A DNA stretch of 64,000 bases from Oxalobacteraceae bacterium. Lineage in GTDB: Bacteria > Pseudomonadota > Gammaproteobacteria > Burkholderiales > Burkholderiaceae_D. The DNA is taken from contig JABTBR010000011.1 of the NCBI GenBank assembly GCA_013284265.1, positions 1-64,000 on the forward strand, given 5' to 3'. The notes under the pieces were generated by a model. It saw only the letters and a program-made list of their open reading frames with translations, had not been told where the DNA came from and did no database searches. Both the position numbers and the translations under genes were made by a program. Below, in pieces: positions 36,401-43,669 of the stretch (its first letter is position 1; the number at the start of each line of letters is the position of its first letter).

Positions 36401-36498
36401 AGCCCGAAAAGCTGCGCATTGTGCTCGATGGCGATGAAAAATTCCACCGTGAAAAACTTGATGAGGATGAGCTGAGCCAGTGGTTCAGTGAAGAATGA
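33469..36498 (+). CDS. vgrG: T6SS spike protein VgrG (VgrG1)
   Basis: About 1009 residues. The gp27-like domain fills the first ~400 residues (LRLSTPLGGDLLLAE...YQESDLAFAERLMSEEGLFYFF). The gp5/OB region includes HRVKVQFHWQRGE, GTWVRIAAPLAPVAGANWG and PRIGQEVLIDFLEGNIDRPV. A C-terminal DUF2345-like beta-helix runs to about residue 920 (KNHVLLTAQGASIKLEGGNIELSGPG). The last ~80 residues (FNLTDKATGGVMAGRLYKKI..) form an extra domain like those that dock effectors. I start at ATG 33469 after GGAG; an upstream TTG is less likely. It heads an operon with a peptidoglycan hydrolase effector and would carry that effector on the spike tip. Confidence 0.95.
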   Translation: MPDSVDLRGFSSTLAKLLDGFTQETRLLRLSTPLGGDLLLAECVRGEEEISRGFRFQLSALSTDAGISLRALLGQPVLLELLTATSRDALRPFHAHVTAIRLEGANGGMARYALTLEPWTAFLARSRDSRVFQDMTVFDILDAVFSPYQGQGKLAPAWRFDIRDRSIYPRRSLTTQYQESDLAFAERLMSEEGLFYFFTHEGNADSPSLGQHELVIADHNGAFQPNAQDTIRFTQPGAVMKEDSMDRWRSELRLQTNAVELRSWDYRTLDSRAVGASAPQSDAATLLSRDAPGAYAYATREQGQRIADNQLQALEARKQVFTGAGTVRTLSPGTTFTLDSHAVFDLAASADARSFLITRTVHLMHNNLSAELQAGLMQRIGSGLLADAIAAEHGASLHAVGKQMGERPLYRNRIDAIPAALPYRASSTDGHGQLLHPRPTVTGQQTAIVVGPSGAVVHTDRDHRVKVQFHWQRGEQSHSRLSHPAPDGHSGAPADDKAGTWVRIAAPLAPVAGANWGSHAVPRIGQEVLIDFLEGNIDRPVIIGAVYNGKGQADAQHNQMSQGAGVATGNAPAWFPGEAGAHAHPAVLSGIKSQSMDSSQAGGGAYSQLVFDDSPGQSRVALQRHAKAHQGSAELNLGHLRHQTDNQRLAPVGFGAELKTEHSAALRAGQGMLLSADKRAGASGAMLDSREAQAQIKQSQELQTSLATTAQTHNAKLKTETDADEPKPDALPAIVQMAHSADVLDRSAGADGGNSGGQGKATAYGEAHLQLSSPSGIAMLTPASAILSGSTGSISAGQDINLAAQANMFHSVRNGISLFTYGKATNTEKPNQETGIRLHAASGKVSSQSQSDVTRLTADKSITVASVTKSVTVAAKNHVLLTAQGASIKLEGGNIELSGPGKIEFKASKKELGGPQQSKYTFPELPREKLFAGHFNLTDKATGGVMAGRLYKKIREDGKVFFGRTDSEGNTQPVNTAQPEKLRIVLDGDEKFHREKLDEDELSQWFSEE

Positions 36499-36503
36499 TT
36501 AGC

Positions 36504-37019
36504 ATGAAGAAAAACTGTTTGATTTGGCTGGCACTGCTGGCATTTGGCGGCAAAGCCGCTGCTGATGAACATGAAATGTTCTGGTTTAAAAATGAGATGC
36601 AATGCGGGGTCGCCAAGGTGGTCGTGCGTTCCCTGTGCGAACAGAGCGATCCTACTCGCGGCGTGGTGCCATTCAATAGCTTGTGCTCTGAACAGGAATT
36701 GCGCATTACTCAGCCGGGCTCCAAGCCGGTCAAGCTCGACTTGCTTGCGCGGGAAACCGATATGGAGAACTTTAAGATTGTGTCTTCTTTGCGATGCGGC
36801 GAGGCGGAAAACAAACCCTATCTGTATATGATGATCGACAACGGGGGCAATTGCGACAAATGCGAAATTGACGCCGTGATCGATCTGCAGGGCCGTTGGA
36901 AACGTTACGACAAGCGCTGGCTGACAAAGGCTGCGGCGGAACGCAAGGCCATCAGCAAGAAAGAGGCGGAATGGTTCCGACAAGAGCCGTTTTATCTTCA
37001 GAACATCACTCGCGAGTAA
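36504..37019 (+). CDS. Small exported cysteine-rich protein in the vgrG1 operon
   Basis: About 171 residues starting MKKNCLIWLALLAFGGKAAA, a signal peptide cleaved before DEHEMF. The mature part has cysteines in spaced pairs (MQCGV, SLCEQ, SLCSE, SLRCGE, NCDKCEID), suggesting disulfides in the periplasm. No family is recognised. It lies 5 nt after vgrG1 and 8 nt before the effector gene. It could be an immunity protein for the effector, placed before it, or an accessory factor. An ATG at 36495 overlapping the vgrG1 stop is an alternative start but fits the signal peptide less well. Confidence 0.75.
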   Translation: MKKNCLIWLALLAFGGKAAADEHEMFWFKNEMQCGVAKVVVRSLCEQSDPTRGVVPFNSLCSEQELRITQPGSKPVKLDLLARETDMENFKIVSSLRCGEAENKPYLYMMIDNGGNCDKCEIDAVIDLQGRWKRYDKRWLTKAAAERKAISKKEAEWFRQEPFYLQNITRE

Positions 37020-37027
37020 TTGATTCC

Positions 37028-39466
37028 ATGCCAGATAACGAAGATCCAAAGACGCACTTTAATGATCCCTTAGATAAGAGCAAAGCGCTGAGTGGCACGG
37101 GTCGCCATGGCTGGGAAGTGCCGCCGGAAGTACAGCAGAAAGTCGTCGACATCATCATCGAAGAGGGCCGCAAGGCCGGCATGAACAATCGCGACATCGC
37201 CCACTACCTGGCAATCGCCAAGCGCGAATCGCAGTTCAACCCCGACGCCGCCAATGAAGACGGCACCGCCTCCGGCATCGCGCAGGTGATCGACAAGACC
37301 GGCAAGAAATATGGCATCACCAATAAAAACCGATTCGATGCACGCGCCAGCATCCAGGCTGGCCTGCACTATTTTCGCGATTTGAAACAAGCCACCATTA
37401 CCAACTATGGTTCGGCCTCCGGAAAATTTGAACCGCTGATTTACTACCGCTACCATTACGGCGAGTTTTCGACCATGAACAAAATTGAGGTCGAGAAAAA
37501 GGTCGGCAAACGCATTTATAAACAAGAAGCATTCGAGTCCAAGCCTTTCAGCCAACTGGAAGCCCACAAGAGGTATCGCGACTCCAAGACCGTTGTAGAT
37601 GAAGCCGATCGCATCGAAGCGATTCTGGAAAGCGCGCATGGATTGATCGTCCGGCTCAATGACGTGCTGGGCAAACCCATGGGGAAACGATCCGTGATCG
37701 TAGTGGAGAAAAAACCCAAGACGCCGCCTGCTGCCGCCACGCCAAAACCGCCAGCTCCGCAGTCCGCCGCCAGCACCCCGCCAGTTGCGCCCGCGCCAAG
37801 CTCGCCCCCCATGGCAACGGGCGCCACTACAGCCGCGACAGCCCCTGCGGCAGCGGCAAAGCCAGTGGTATCGGAAACATCAGCGGCGGCAACCACTCCG
37901 CCTGAGACGGAGCCTGCAATTGCGTTTGCGGCTCCGCCGGATGGTCCGCCCTTGGTGGTGAGCTCAGGTTCCGTCGCCCCCGCAACGGGCGCACCCGCGG
38001 CTGCCGAGCATGAGCAGCACGAGCAGGAATATGAGCTGGTCGCCTACGAGGTCCAGACTGATGAAAATGGTGATCTGCCGGAAATTACTTCCGCCGGCCA
38101 GCAACCCGTCATGATCCTGATTCCGCGCGTCAATTACCGGGAATACAACGAAGCCTTGGACAAGCAGGCCCTGGTGGAAATGGACCACGAGCACGAGTTA
38201 CGTACCCGCGACGGCGAAGCGCCGCCAGCAGCGGTTCCGGCAGCGGCTCCAGCAAGCACTGCTCCGGCCAAGCCACCTGCGCCGCCGCCGGCCGCCCCAC
38301 CGCCACCGCCAGCGAAAAAACCCGCGCCACCCGCACCGGCAGCCAAGCCGAAAAGCGTGTTCGAAGCCGCCGCAGCCGATAGTAAACCACCAGCTCCTAA
38401 GCCGAGCCCGGATCAGCACATCAGCTTCAGCGACGTTGTCACCGCCGTCAAACGCGACCTGAGCTGGAATAATGTGTACGAGAGTTCGTTCTCGTACATG
38501 AAGCAGTTCTATACCCGTCCCAAGCTGCCGATGGCCGCGCTGGACCAGAACACCGCAACCAAAGCAGCGCCGGCGCGCACCCAGGTAATCGGCAGCAGCC
38601 TGCCGAACAAGGAAACCAAGACGCAAAAGGTCGAAGACAAGGTCAGCACGGCGGAAAAGACTGCGGTGAAAGCTGTCGCGGTCAGCGGCGATGCCGGCTG
38701 GATGCCTTTCGCCATCAAAGCGCAAAAAAAGGACATCAGCGAAACCAAAGGAGATCAAACGAAAGATCCCGAATGGAAGAAACTGAAAAAAACCCGGGAT
38801 GATGCGGCCAAGGAAAGCAAGAACGCTCAAAACGCGTTAAAAAAAGAGAAGCACGCCAAGAAGCCGGACGCCGACAAAATTGCGGGGCTGGAGAAGGAAA
38901 TCGCCACCCAGGACAAAGCGAGTGCCGATGCCGATGCCGCCATGCTGGAAATAGAAAAGAAATACAACAATCCCGACATTCTGGAGTATCTGCAGACCAC
39001 CACACTGGCCCGTGACAACAAGGACATGTCCCGCAGCGACGAAACTGCCTGGTGTTCCAGTTTCACGAACTGGTGTATGGAGCAGGCGGGCTACGTCGGC
39101 ACCGACAGCGCGTTGGCCGACTCGTGGGTGAAATGGGGTGTGGAAATCACAGAGCCACGCTATGGCTGCATCACGGTCGTGACGCGTTCAATTAAACCGC
39201 AATATCATGTAGGTTTCTATGTCGGCAGTGGACAGATGAATGTGCTCGACAAGATCGAAGATGTCGAATCGGTCAATAAGAAGACTGGTGAGAAAACTGT
39301 AAAAAAAGTAAAGAAGTTCAAGAAAGTCGACGCTGTTCGTCTCCTGAGCGGAAACTTCTCGGGCACGGTAAAAGAAGAGACCTATTGGGCCCTGAAGGCC
39401 GAGGATTGTGAAGAACGACATCTGGTGTCATACCGTTGGCCGGGTGAAAAGGATAAGAAGAAATGA
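37028..39466 (+). CDS. Candidate T6SS effector: transglycosylase plus CHAP-like peptidoglycan hydrolase
   Basis: 812 residues. Residues ~25-180 resemble a lytic transglycosylase/lysozyme fold, with catalytic Glu67 in AKRESQFNPDAANEDGTASG and the IAQVIDKTGKKYGI and RASIQAGLHYFRDL segments. A long Ala/Pro linker (about 225-470) follows. The C-terminal ~160 residues match the TIGR02594 CHAP-like family: WCSSFTNWCMEQAG with Cys676, DSWVKWGVE, and HVGFYVGSG with His727. Both glycan and peptide parts of peptidoglycan could be cut. There is no signal peptide, as expected for T6SS delivery by VgrG1. ATG 37028 is chosen because it begins the conserved region; the frame further upstream overlaps the previous gene. 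Its stop overlaps the immunity-like gene (ATGA). Confidence 0.82.
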   Translation: MPDNEDPKTHFNDPLDKSKALSGTGRHGWEVPPEVQQKVVDIIIEEGRKAGMNNRDIAHYLAIAKRESQFNPDAANEDGTASGIAQVIDKTGKKYGITNKNRFDARASIQAGLHYFRDLKQATITNYGSASGKFEPLIYYRYHYGEFSTMNKIEVEKKVGKRIYKQEAFESKPFSQLEAHKRYRDSKTVVDEADRIEAILESAHGLIVRLNDVLGKPMGKRSVIVVEKKPKTPPAAATPKPPAPQSAASTPPVAPAPSSPPMATGATTAATAPAAAAKPVVSETSAAATTPPETEPAIAFAAPPDGPPLVVSSGSVAPATGAPAAAEHEQHEQEYELVAYEVQTDENGDLPEITSAGQQPVMILIPRVNYREYNEALDKQALVEMDHEHELRTRDGEAPPAAVPAAAPASTAPAKPPAPPPAAPPPPPAKKPAPPAPAAKPKSVFEAAAADSKPPAPKPSPDQHISFSDVVTAVKRDLSWNNVYESSFSYMKQFYTRPKLPMAALDQNTATKAAPARTQVIGSSLPNKETKTQKVEDKVSTAEKTAVKAVAVSGDAGWMPFAIKAQKKDISETKGDQTKDPEWKKLKKTRDDAAKESKNAQNALKKEKHAKKPDADKIAGLEKEIATQDKASADADAAMLEIEKKYNNPDILEYLQTTTLARDNKDMSRSDETAWCSSFTNWCMEQAGYVGTDSALADSWVKWGVEITEPRYGCITVVTRSIKPQYHVGFYVGSGQMNVLDKIEDVESVNKKTGEKTVKKVKKFKKVDAVRLLSGNFSGTVKEETYWALKAEDCEERHLVSYRWPGEKDKKK

Positions 39467-40011
39467 AGAAATTTATATCTGCAATGATGTTGTGTCTGGC
39501 CGGATCAGCTTGCGCTGGCGGAGATGCCAAGGTGACTGGCGCCAGCCCGGTTGCCGCTGTGCCTACGGCGGCCAGCGAAAGCGCCACCAAACCTTGCGCC
39601 GGGCCGGATATCTCTGCGCTCAGAACTGCCTGGAAGTCGTTTCGTGCCGCCTCGCTAAAAGGCACACCGGAACAGGTCGCCAAGTTCTACAAATTTCCGG
39701 TCAAGATTTTATCGCCCTTTGATGGCGTTAAGCCGCACAAGCTAAGCAAATCCCTGTTCATCGAAAATTTCCTGCCCATTTTCCGAGAGGATGTGGTCGA
39801 TAAGAGAGAGTCCTCACTGTATAAAGAGCTGCGCAAAACCACGGACAACGAGAACATTTCCGTCACCAGTTTCCATGCCGACAAATGCGCCTTCATGGCC
39901 GCGGTTCGCATCAATGACTACGAGTTCGTACTCGATAAAAACCGCGGCTGGTTGGTGGAATCATTTTATGCTAACGCCGATTTCGATGTAATTGGGGAAT
40001 TTACCAAGTGA
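39463..40011 (+). CDS. Periplasmic immunity-like protein, copy 1
   Basis: 182 residues. The N-terminus MKKFISAMMLCLAGSACAGG is a signal peptide; a lipobox is not convincing. The mature part (PDISALRTAWKSFRAASLKG, EQVAKFYKFPVKILSP) has the helix-then-FPV pattern of small NTF2-like proteins. It starts inside the effector stop codon and is exported to the periplasm, where the effector would act, so it is the best candidate for immunity to the effector at 37028. A diverged paralogue lies at 40213. No conserved family name is assigned. Confidence 0.78.
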   Translation: MKKFISAMMLCLAGSACAGGDAKVTGASPVAAVPTAASESATKPCAGPDISALRTAWKSFRAASLKGTPEQVAKFYKFPVKILSPFDGVKPHKLSKSLFIENFLPIFREDVVDKRESSLYKELRKTTDNENISVTSFHADKCAFMAAVRINDYEFVLDKNRGWLVESFYANADFDVIGEFTK

Positions 40012-40098
40012 CAGTCGCCTGAGGGCAAGGCGCAAGTGAAATTGCACTCAATACCGGAGCTATTTCATCCGCTGGCCAGAACAATTGACCTGATATAA

Positions 40099-40213
40099 AT
40101 GAAAAAATTGGCGTTGGTATGGATGTGTTGTCTGGCAGGGTGTGACACCGGGGGATTCCGCTGCACGCCATCTGGTCGGCTATCGCTGGCCATCTGCAAA
40201 GGACAAGAAATAA
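40099..40213 (+). pseudogene. Duplication scar: immunity signal peptide fused to effector C-terminus
   Basis: Bases 40099-40149 encode MKKLALVWMCCLAGCD, a relic of an immunity-gene signal peptide similar to the start of copy 1. From about 40151, in another frame, the sequence reads GDSAARHLVGYRWPSAKDKK then TAA. This is a copy of the effector C-terminus, which ends EDCEERHLVSYRWPGEKDKK plus one more lysine. The relic's TAA overlaps the ATG of copy 2, just as the real effector stop overlaps copy 1. It therefore preserves the old junction of a second effector-immunity pair that has lost nearly all of its effector. Confidence 0.8.
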
Positions 40214-40701
40214 TGAAGAGATTGATATCGCTAGTGTTGTTCAGTCTGTCGGCCCACGCTATTGCCGGCGCTGCCGACACCTGTACGGCTCCTGACATGG
40301 CGGGATTAAGAAGCACTTGGCAGGCATTTCGTAACGCTTCGCTACATGGCACGCCTGATCAAATCGCCAAGTATTACAAGTTGCCCGTGAAATTATTGTC
40401 GCCAATGGATGGCGACAAGCCATTCAAGCTGGACCGCAAACCTTTCATGGCGCACTACCCTGCCATCTTCCGTAAGGACGTGGCCGGCGAGGAATCCGAA
40501 CTGATTAAAAATCTGCGCAGGACGAAAGACAACGAGTACATTTCGGACGTCTATTTCAACCGGGAAAAATGTGCCTTTGTCGGCGCCATTCGCATCAATG
40601 ACTACAATTTTGTGCAAGATAAGAAGGCTGGATGGCTGATTGAGTCCGTCTACTTTGGCGGTGACTATTATTATTTGCAGGATATGGCGAGCGACAAATA
40701 G
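40213..40701 (+). CDS. Periplasmic immunity-like protein, copy 2
   Basis: About 162 residues. MKRLISLVLFSLSAHAIAGA is a signal peptide. The mature protein is collinear with copy 1 (DMAGLRSTWQAFRNASLHGT, IAKYYKLPVKLLSPMDG, CAFVGAIRINDYNF). I start at ATG 40213, which overlaps the relic effector stop, rather than at 40099, which belongs to the scar. It may protect against a related effector no longer encoded here, as orphan immunity genes do. Base composition is intermediate between the backbone and the AT-rich island that follows. Confidence 0.75.
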   Translation: MKRLISLVLFSLSAHAIAGAADTCTAPDMAGLRSTWQAFRNASLHGTPDQIAKYYKLPVKLLSPMDGDKPFKLDRKPFMAHYPAIFRKDVAGEESELIKNLRRTKDNEYISDVYFNREKCAFVGAIRINDYNFVQDKKAGWLIESVYFGGDYYYLQDMASDK

Positions 40702-40728
40702 CTCTCTCTTCTCAAAATATGGAACGCA

Positions 40729-41340
40729 TCAAAATTCATCCACCGCTACCAATTGCACACCATTCTTCCCATTTCCGGAAAATAATGTGGCCAAGCTCTT
40801 GTGGCAAACAACAAATGCATCCTGGGTTCCGCCTAATTTAAACAAAAGCCGCTCATCCATTGGAGTTTGTTCAATCAAATCAACGTCTAAGCTGTAACTG
40901 TAAACACTGTGATATCTATAATTTCCCAATTCCACTGGATCAATCTCATAATCAGATTTTTCCCTATCCCAACAATCAAATCGCTCTGTAAATGTCAAAA
41001 ACCAATAATCCTCATGCCGGTTTTCAAAATCATCAATATAAACCGCTGGATGCATATGGAGAAATTTCACCTCTGCACTAATTAACTCATCTCTGATTTT
41101 TGAGCAGACAAGTAGATTTACTCCATTAAATAATATATTGGCAACATCCTTCACTCCGACAATTCCAAATTTTTTCTGATACTCTTTCGCACCATTAAAG
41201 AAAATCAATGGAGGGCTTCCAAAATCCATTATTTCAAATAAATAGTTTCGATTCATTGTATTTTCAGTTGCAGTGAGCAATGGAAGCCTATCATCATCGC
41301 TTTGTTGAACGAAAAAATACTCTTTATTATAATTAGCCAT
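40729..41340 (-). CDS. Immunity-like protein, paralogue A
   Basis: 203 residues, AT-rich and unlike the backbone in codon use. Shared features with the genes at 42901 and 43670 are YFFVQ/YFFIQ at the start, GSPPLIFFNGAK, HPAVYID, HEDYWFLTF, FDCWDR and GTQDAFVVCHKSL with a C-terminal hydrophobic end. The pattern resembles immunity proteins of polymorphic toxin systems (Imm11/Imm43-type, tentative). No signal peptide, so it would act in the cytosol, fitting a nuclease toxin. It is convergent with the vgrG1 operon and separated from its paralogues by relic DNA. Confidence 0.72.
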   Translation of the reverse strand: MANYNKEYFFVQQSDDDRLPLLTATENTMNRNYLFEIMDFGSPPLIFFNGAKEYQKKFGIVGVKDVANILFNGVNLLVCSKIRDELISAEVKFLHMHPAVYIDDFENRHEDYWFLTFTERFDCWDREKSDYEIDPVELGNYRYHSVYSYSLDVDLIEQTPMDERLLFKLGGTQDAFVVCHKSLATLFSGNGKNGVQLVAVDEF

Positions 41341-41789
41341 GATTATGGATTTAGATAACTAAAATCTATATTAACTTAGTTCGAATGTACTTACTTAAAC
41401 CTCATAGAAGCAAGAGGTCCCGATAATATAAATTAATACTCGTCGAATTAATGTTTTTTACCGTTGCCAAACATTCCTTTCCAAACTTAAAGGAATTCGT
41501 TCCAATATACAGGTTTCGTCCCGACTGATCCTGAGGTAGCAAGTAAGCCTCAGTTTTGACAGCGCCATACCCATTTTCGATGCGTCATCGGACGGTTCGC
41601 TTTCGCTCATCTTCTCAATACCTACCTGACGCCTTCAACGGCGCCTTTTCCACAGTCGCTCACCACCACGCCTTTTGAACGCAGCAGCACTGGGCGGTTT
41701 GAAACCAGCTCCTGCAAGTCGATTTCGGGAGGCCTACTCCCATCTTCAGTACAGCATCGCAAACTTTCGTTTGCGTTCGTGACACACAC
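41341..41789. other. Gene-free stretch with relic DNA
   Basis: No credible gene. The first ~150 bases are AT-rich. Near 41531-41557, CTGAGG and CCTCAG flank an 11-nt loop and are followed by TTTT, a weak terminator-like hairpin. From ~41580 the composition becomes GC-richer. On the minus strand a short protein-like frame (PPEIDLQELVSNRPVLLRS) is visible near 41660-41730, probably debris of a broken gene. A 50-codon frame at 41458-41610 (minus) has no recognisable features. Confidence 0.5.
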
Positions 41790-41986
41790 ATGCCCAAGGG
41801 ATCGGACTTATCGATCTACTCCCAGGACGAACTCGACGCCATCGCACTGGAGCTAAATAATCGGCCACGGGCTCGATTCGGATTCCATTCCCCGTTAGCC
41901 GTTTATACTGCGCATATTGCTGAATTAAAAAATCCTACAAATACTGTCCACTAACCCAGTGTTGCAGTTGGTTCTTGAAACCGCCG
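41790..41986 (+). mobile_element. IS30-family element relic (transposase C-terminus and end)
   Basis: Codons 41790-41954 read MPKGSDLSIYSQDELDAIAL, then ELNNRPRARFGFHSPLAVY, then TAA. This is the C-terminal end of an IS30-family transposase, which has the PKGTDLS..SQEELDAIADxLNNRPR pattern and the GxxxPxxVY ending. The remainder (about the first 300 residues) is missing. GTGTTGCAGTTGGTTCTTGAA (41961 onward) is probably the right inverted end. The element is therefore a deletion remnant and cannot move by itself. Confidence 0.8.
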
Positions 41987-42008
41987 ACCTTATCTGCACC
42001 TATAGCCC

Positions 42009-42443
42009 TTATAACGACATGGGTTTAACAGGTGGTGCGATCGGGTGGCGCTGACTGAATCCTGCGATTCCAGTTACAACAATCCTCACCTCATCGTTTG
42101 GGAAAAAGTGTATATAAACACTTCCAGGCCTATCATATTTTTCAATCTCTATGGTCTTTTCCTTGAATACATGCTCAGTCCCGTCCGGCATATCCCAACG
42201 TACAAGGGCCTTCATCCCGGGATACCAAAGCTTGGGAATATTTACACAACAGACATCCGCAGTACCTGCGCCCTGCCGCAACATATTTCCGCCGCCAACA
42301 CCGTTAATGGACGCGTAATTAACATAATTTTCGGTATGGTTTACAATTCCAATTGTTACCAAAGCGCCCTCTTTTTTAAGAGACTCCTGTGCCGCGCACC
42401 CTACGATGGTAAATAATATAAACGGTAAAATCCCTGATTTCAT
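42009..42443 (-). CDS. DUF3304-like lipoprotein
   Basis: About 144 residues. A short hydrophobic leader and lipobox (LFTIVGC, then AAQES) mark it as a lipoprotein. The core VNYASINGVGGGNMLRQGAG and CCVNIPKLWYPGMKALVRWDM matches the DUF3304 pattern of small lipoproteins often found beside vgrG genes. A role as an immunity or accessory protein is inferred. A GTG at 42467 extends the frame by eight codons, but these come from the vgrG relic (ANVSKN); MKSGILP at 42443 is the natural start. The gene therefore abuts the relic directly. Confidence 0.72.
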   Translation of the reverse strand: MKSGILPFILFTIVGCAAQESLKKEGALVTIGIVNHTENYVNYASINGVGGGNMLRQGAGTADVCCVNIPKLWYPGMKALVRWDMPDGTEHVFKEKTIEIEKYDRPGSVYIHFFPNDEVRIVVTGIAGFSQRHPIAPPVKPMSL

Positions 42444-42465
42444 CTTATTTCCCAAATTTTTACTC

Positions 42466-42800
42466 ACGTTAGCCTTGTCCGCACCCAGATGCTCCGCGAC
42501 GGCAACCGGGATATGCGTCTTGGCCGCGCCGCTGAAAGTCTCGCCACTTTGGTGGCCCGCTTTAGCAAGGCGATGCGCGCCGAATTGTCAACCACCGGAT
42601 CGCGTCCGCCGGCTCCATGTCTGATGCCATAACTGGTCACGAACAAACCCGCGCCGGCCCGCACGGCGCCATAAGCATCGGTTTGCAACTCAGCATCCTG
42701 CCAGCAGCAGCAATGGCACACTGTCACTGACGCCTTGCTTGGACTTACAGTCGTAACTGAGCACGGAACACGAGGATGCGGACTCGCTACGGCGCACCGA
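42466..42800 (-). pseudogene. vgrG relic with a large internal deletion
   Basis: Two blocks match vgrG2. Bases ~42466-42702 correspond to vgrG2 46974-47209 (DAYGAVRAGAGLxVTSYGI, HGAGGRDPV, DNSAxIALLK). Bases ~42703-42800 correspond to vgrG2 48314-48411. The ~1.1 kb between these blocks in vgrG2 is missing here. Frameshifts and substitutions have accumulated. This points to an older vgrG that ended just before the DUF3304-like gene, in the same direction as vgrG2. Confidence 0.82.
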
Positions 42801-42900
42801 CAGCGGCATATTGTCTCCCGCAGCACGCTTGCGCGTACTCAATAAAAGCAGATACTGCCGTCGCTTGCACTGCTTTTGCCTGCGGGATGGAGAAGTTATT

Positions 42901-43511
42901 TCAATAGTCTGCGATTGCTGTCAACTTAGCACCGCCATCTTTTTTCGAGAACAAGTGGGAAATAGTCGAGTGACAAACGATATAGCCATCTTGCGTACCA
43001 CCCATTTTGAAAAGAAGACGATCTTTCAAAGCGACCTTTTCCATCAACTCTTCATTCAAACCATACGTATAAACACTAAACAGACTAAAACCGCCCAATT
43101 CCAATGGTTCATCTTCGTACGTTGAGGTTTTCCTATCCCAACAATCAAAATTACTCAAAAATGTCAAATACCAATAGTCCTGAAACCTTTTATTATCATC
43201 ATGGATATAGACAACTGGATGAAAATGCAAATTAGCAATATCAAGAAGTAACAATTCATCACGAATTTTGGATGAAAGCACCAAATTCGAGCCCGAAAAC
43301 AAAATTTCAGGTGGAACTTTTACTCCCTCGACCCCTCGTTTATCGTTATACGCTTTAGCGCCGTTAAAAAAACAAGCGGCGGCGAGCCAAATGGTTGCCT
43401 GTCAAAACGAAAATTTCGGTCTTCGGTATTTTCATCCGGCGTCAAAGATGGAAGCTTTTCTGATTTTTCGGATTTTTCTATGAAATAATATTCACCATCA
43501 TAAATACTCAT
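42901..43511 (-). pseudogene. Immunity-like protein, paralogue B, frameshifted
   Basis: Reading from 43511, MSIYDGEYYFIEKSEKSEK continues to FGSPPLVF and then leaves frame at a run of seven A (43366-43372 on the plus strand). One more base restores FFNGAK as in paralogues A and C, and the other frame continues NGAKAYNDKRGVEGVKV to the stop at 42901 (TAIADY). The rest is intact (HPVVYIHDD, QDYWYLTF, FDCWDR, GTQDGYIVCHS). It is either a single-base loss, a slippage-prone tract or a sequencing error. Confidence 0.8.
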
Positions 43512-43669
43512 TTAATTTCTTTAAATAATTTATTAATTAAATACGATATTTCAATACTCAGAAATCAAAACCAAATCTACTCAGCCTATTGGCGCCTAGC
43601 CTAGCAGGAGGATATAGACTGAATTTTCCTTTAGTATGAGTATGACGACAGCATGGCCTTGTGAGAATA

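Noticed and set aside
41458..41610. 50-codon minus-strand frame (MSESEPSDDASKMGMAL...)
   Set aside because: No ribosome-binding site, no homology I recognise, and it lies in relic DNA.
43366..43372. Programmed ribosomal frameshift in immunity paralogue B
   Set aside because: No stimulatory structure or typical slippery heptamer context was identified; loss of one base or sequencing error is simpler.
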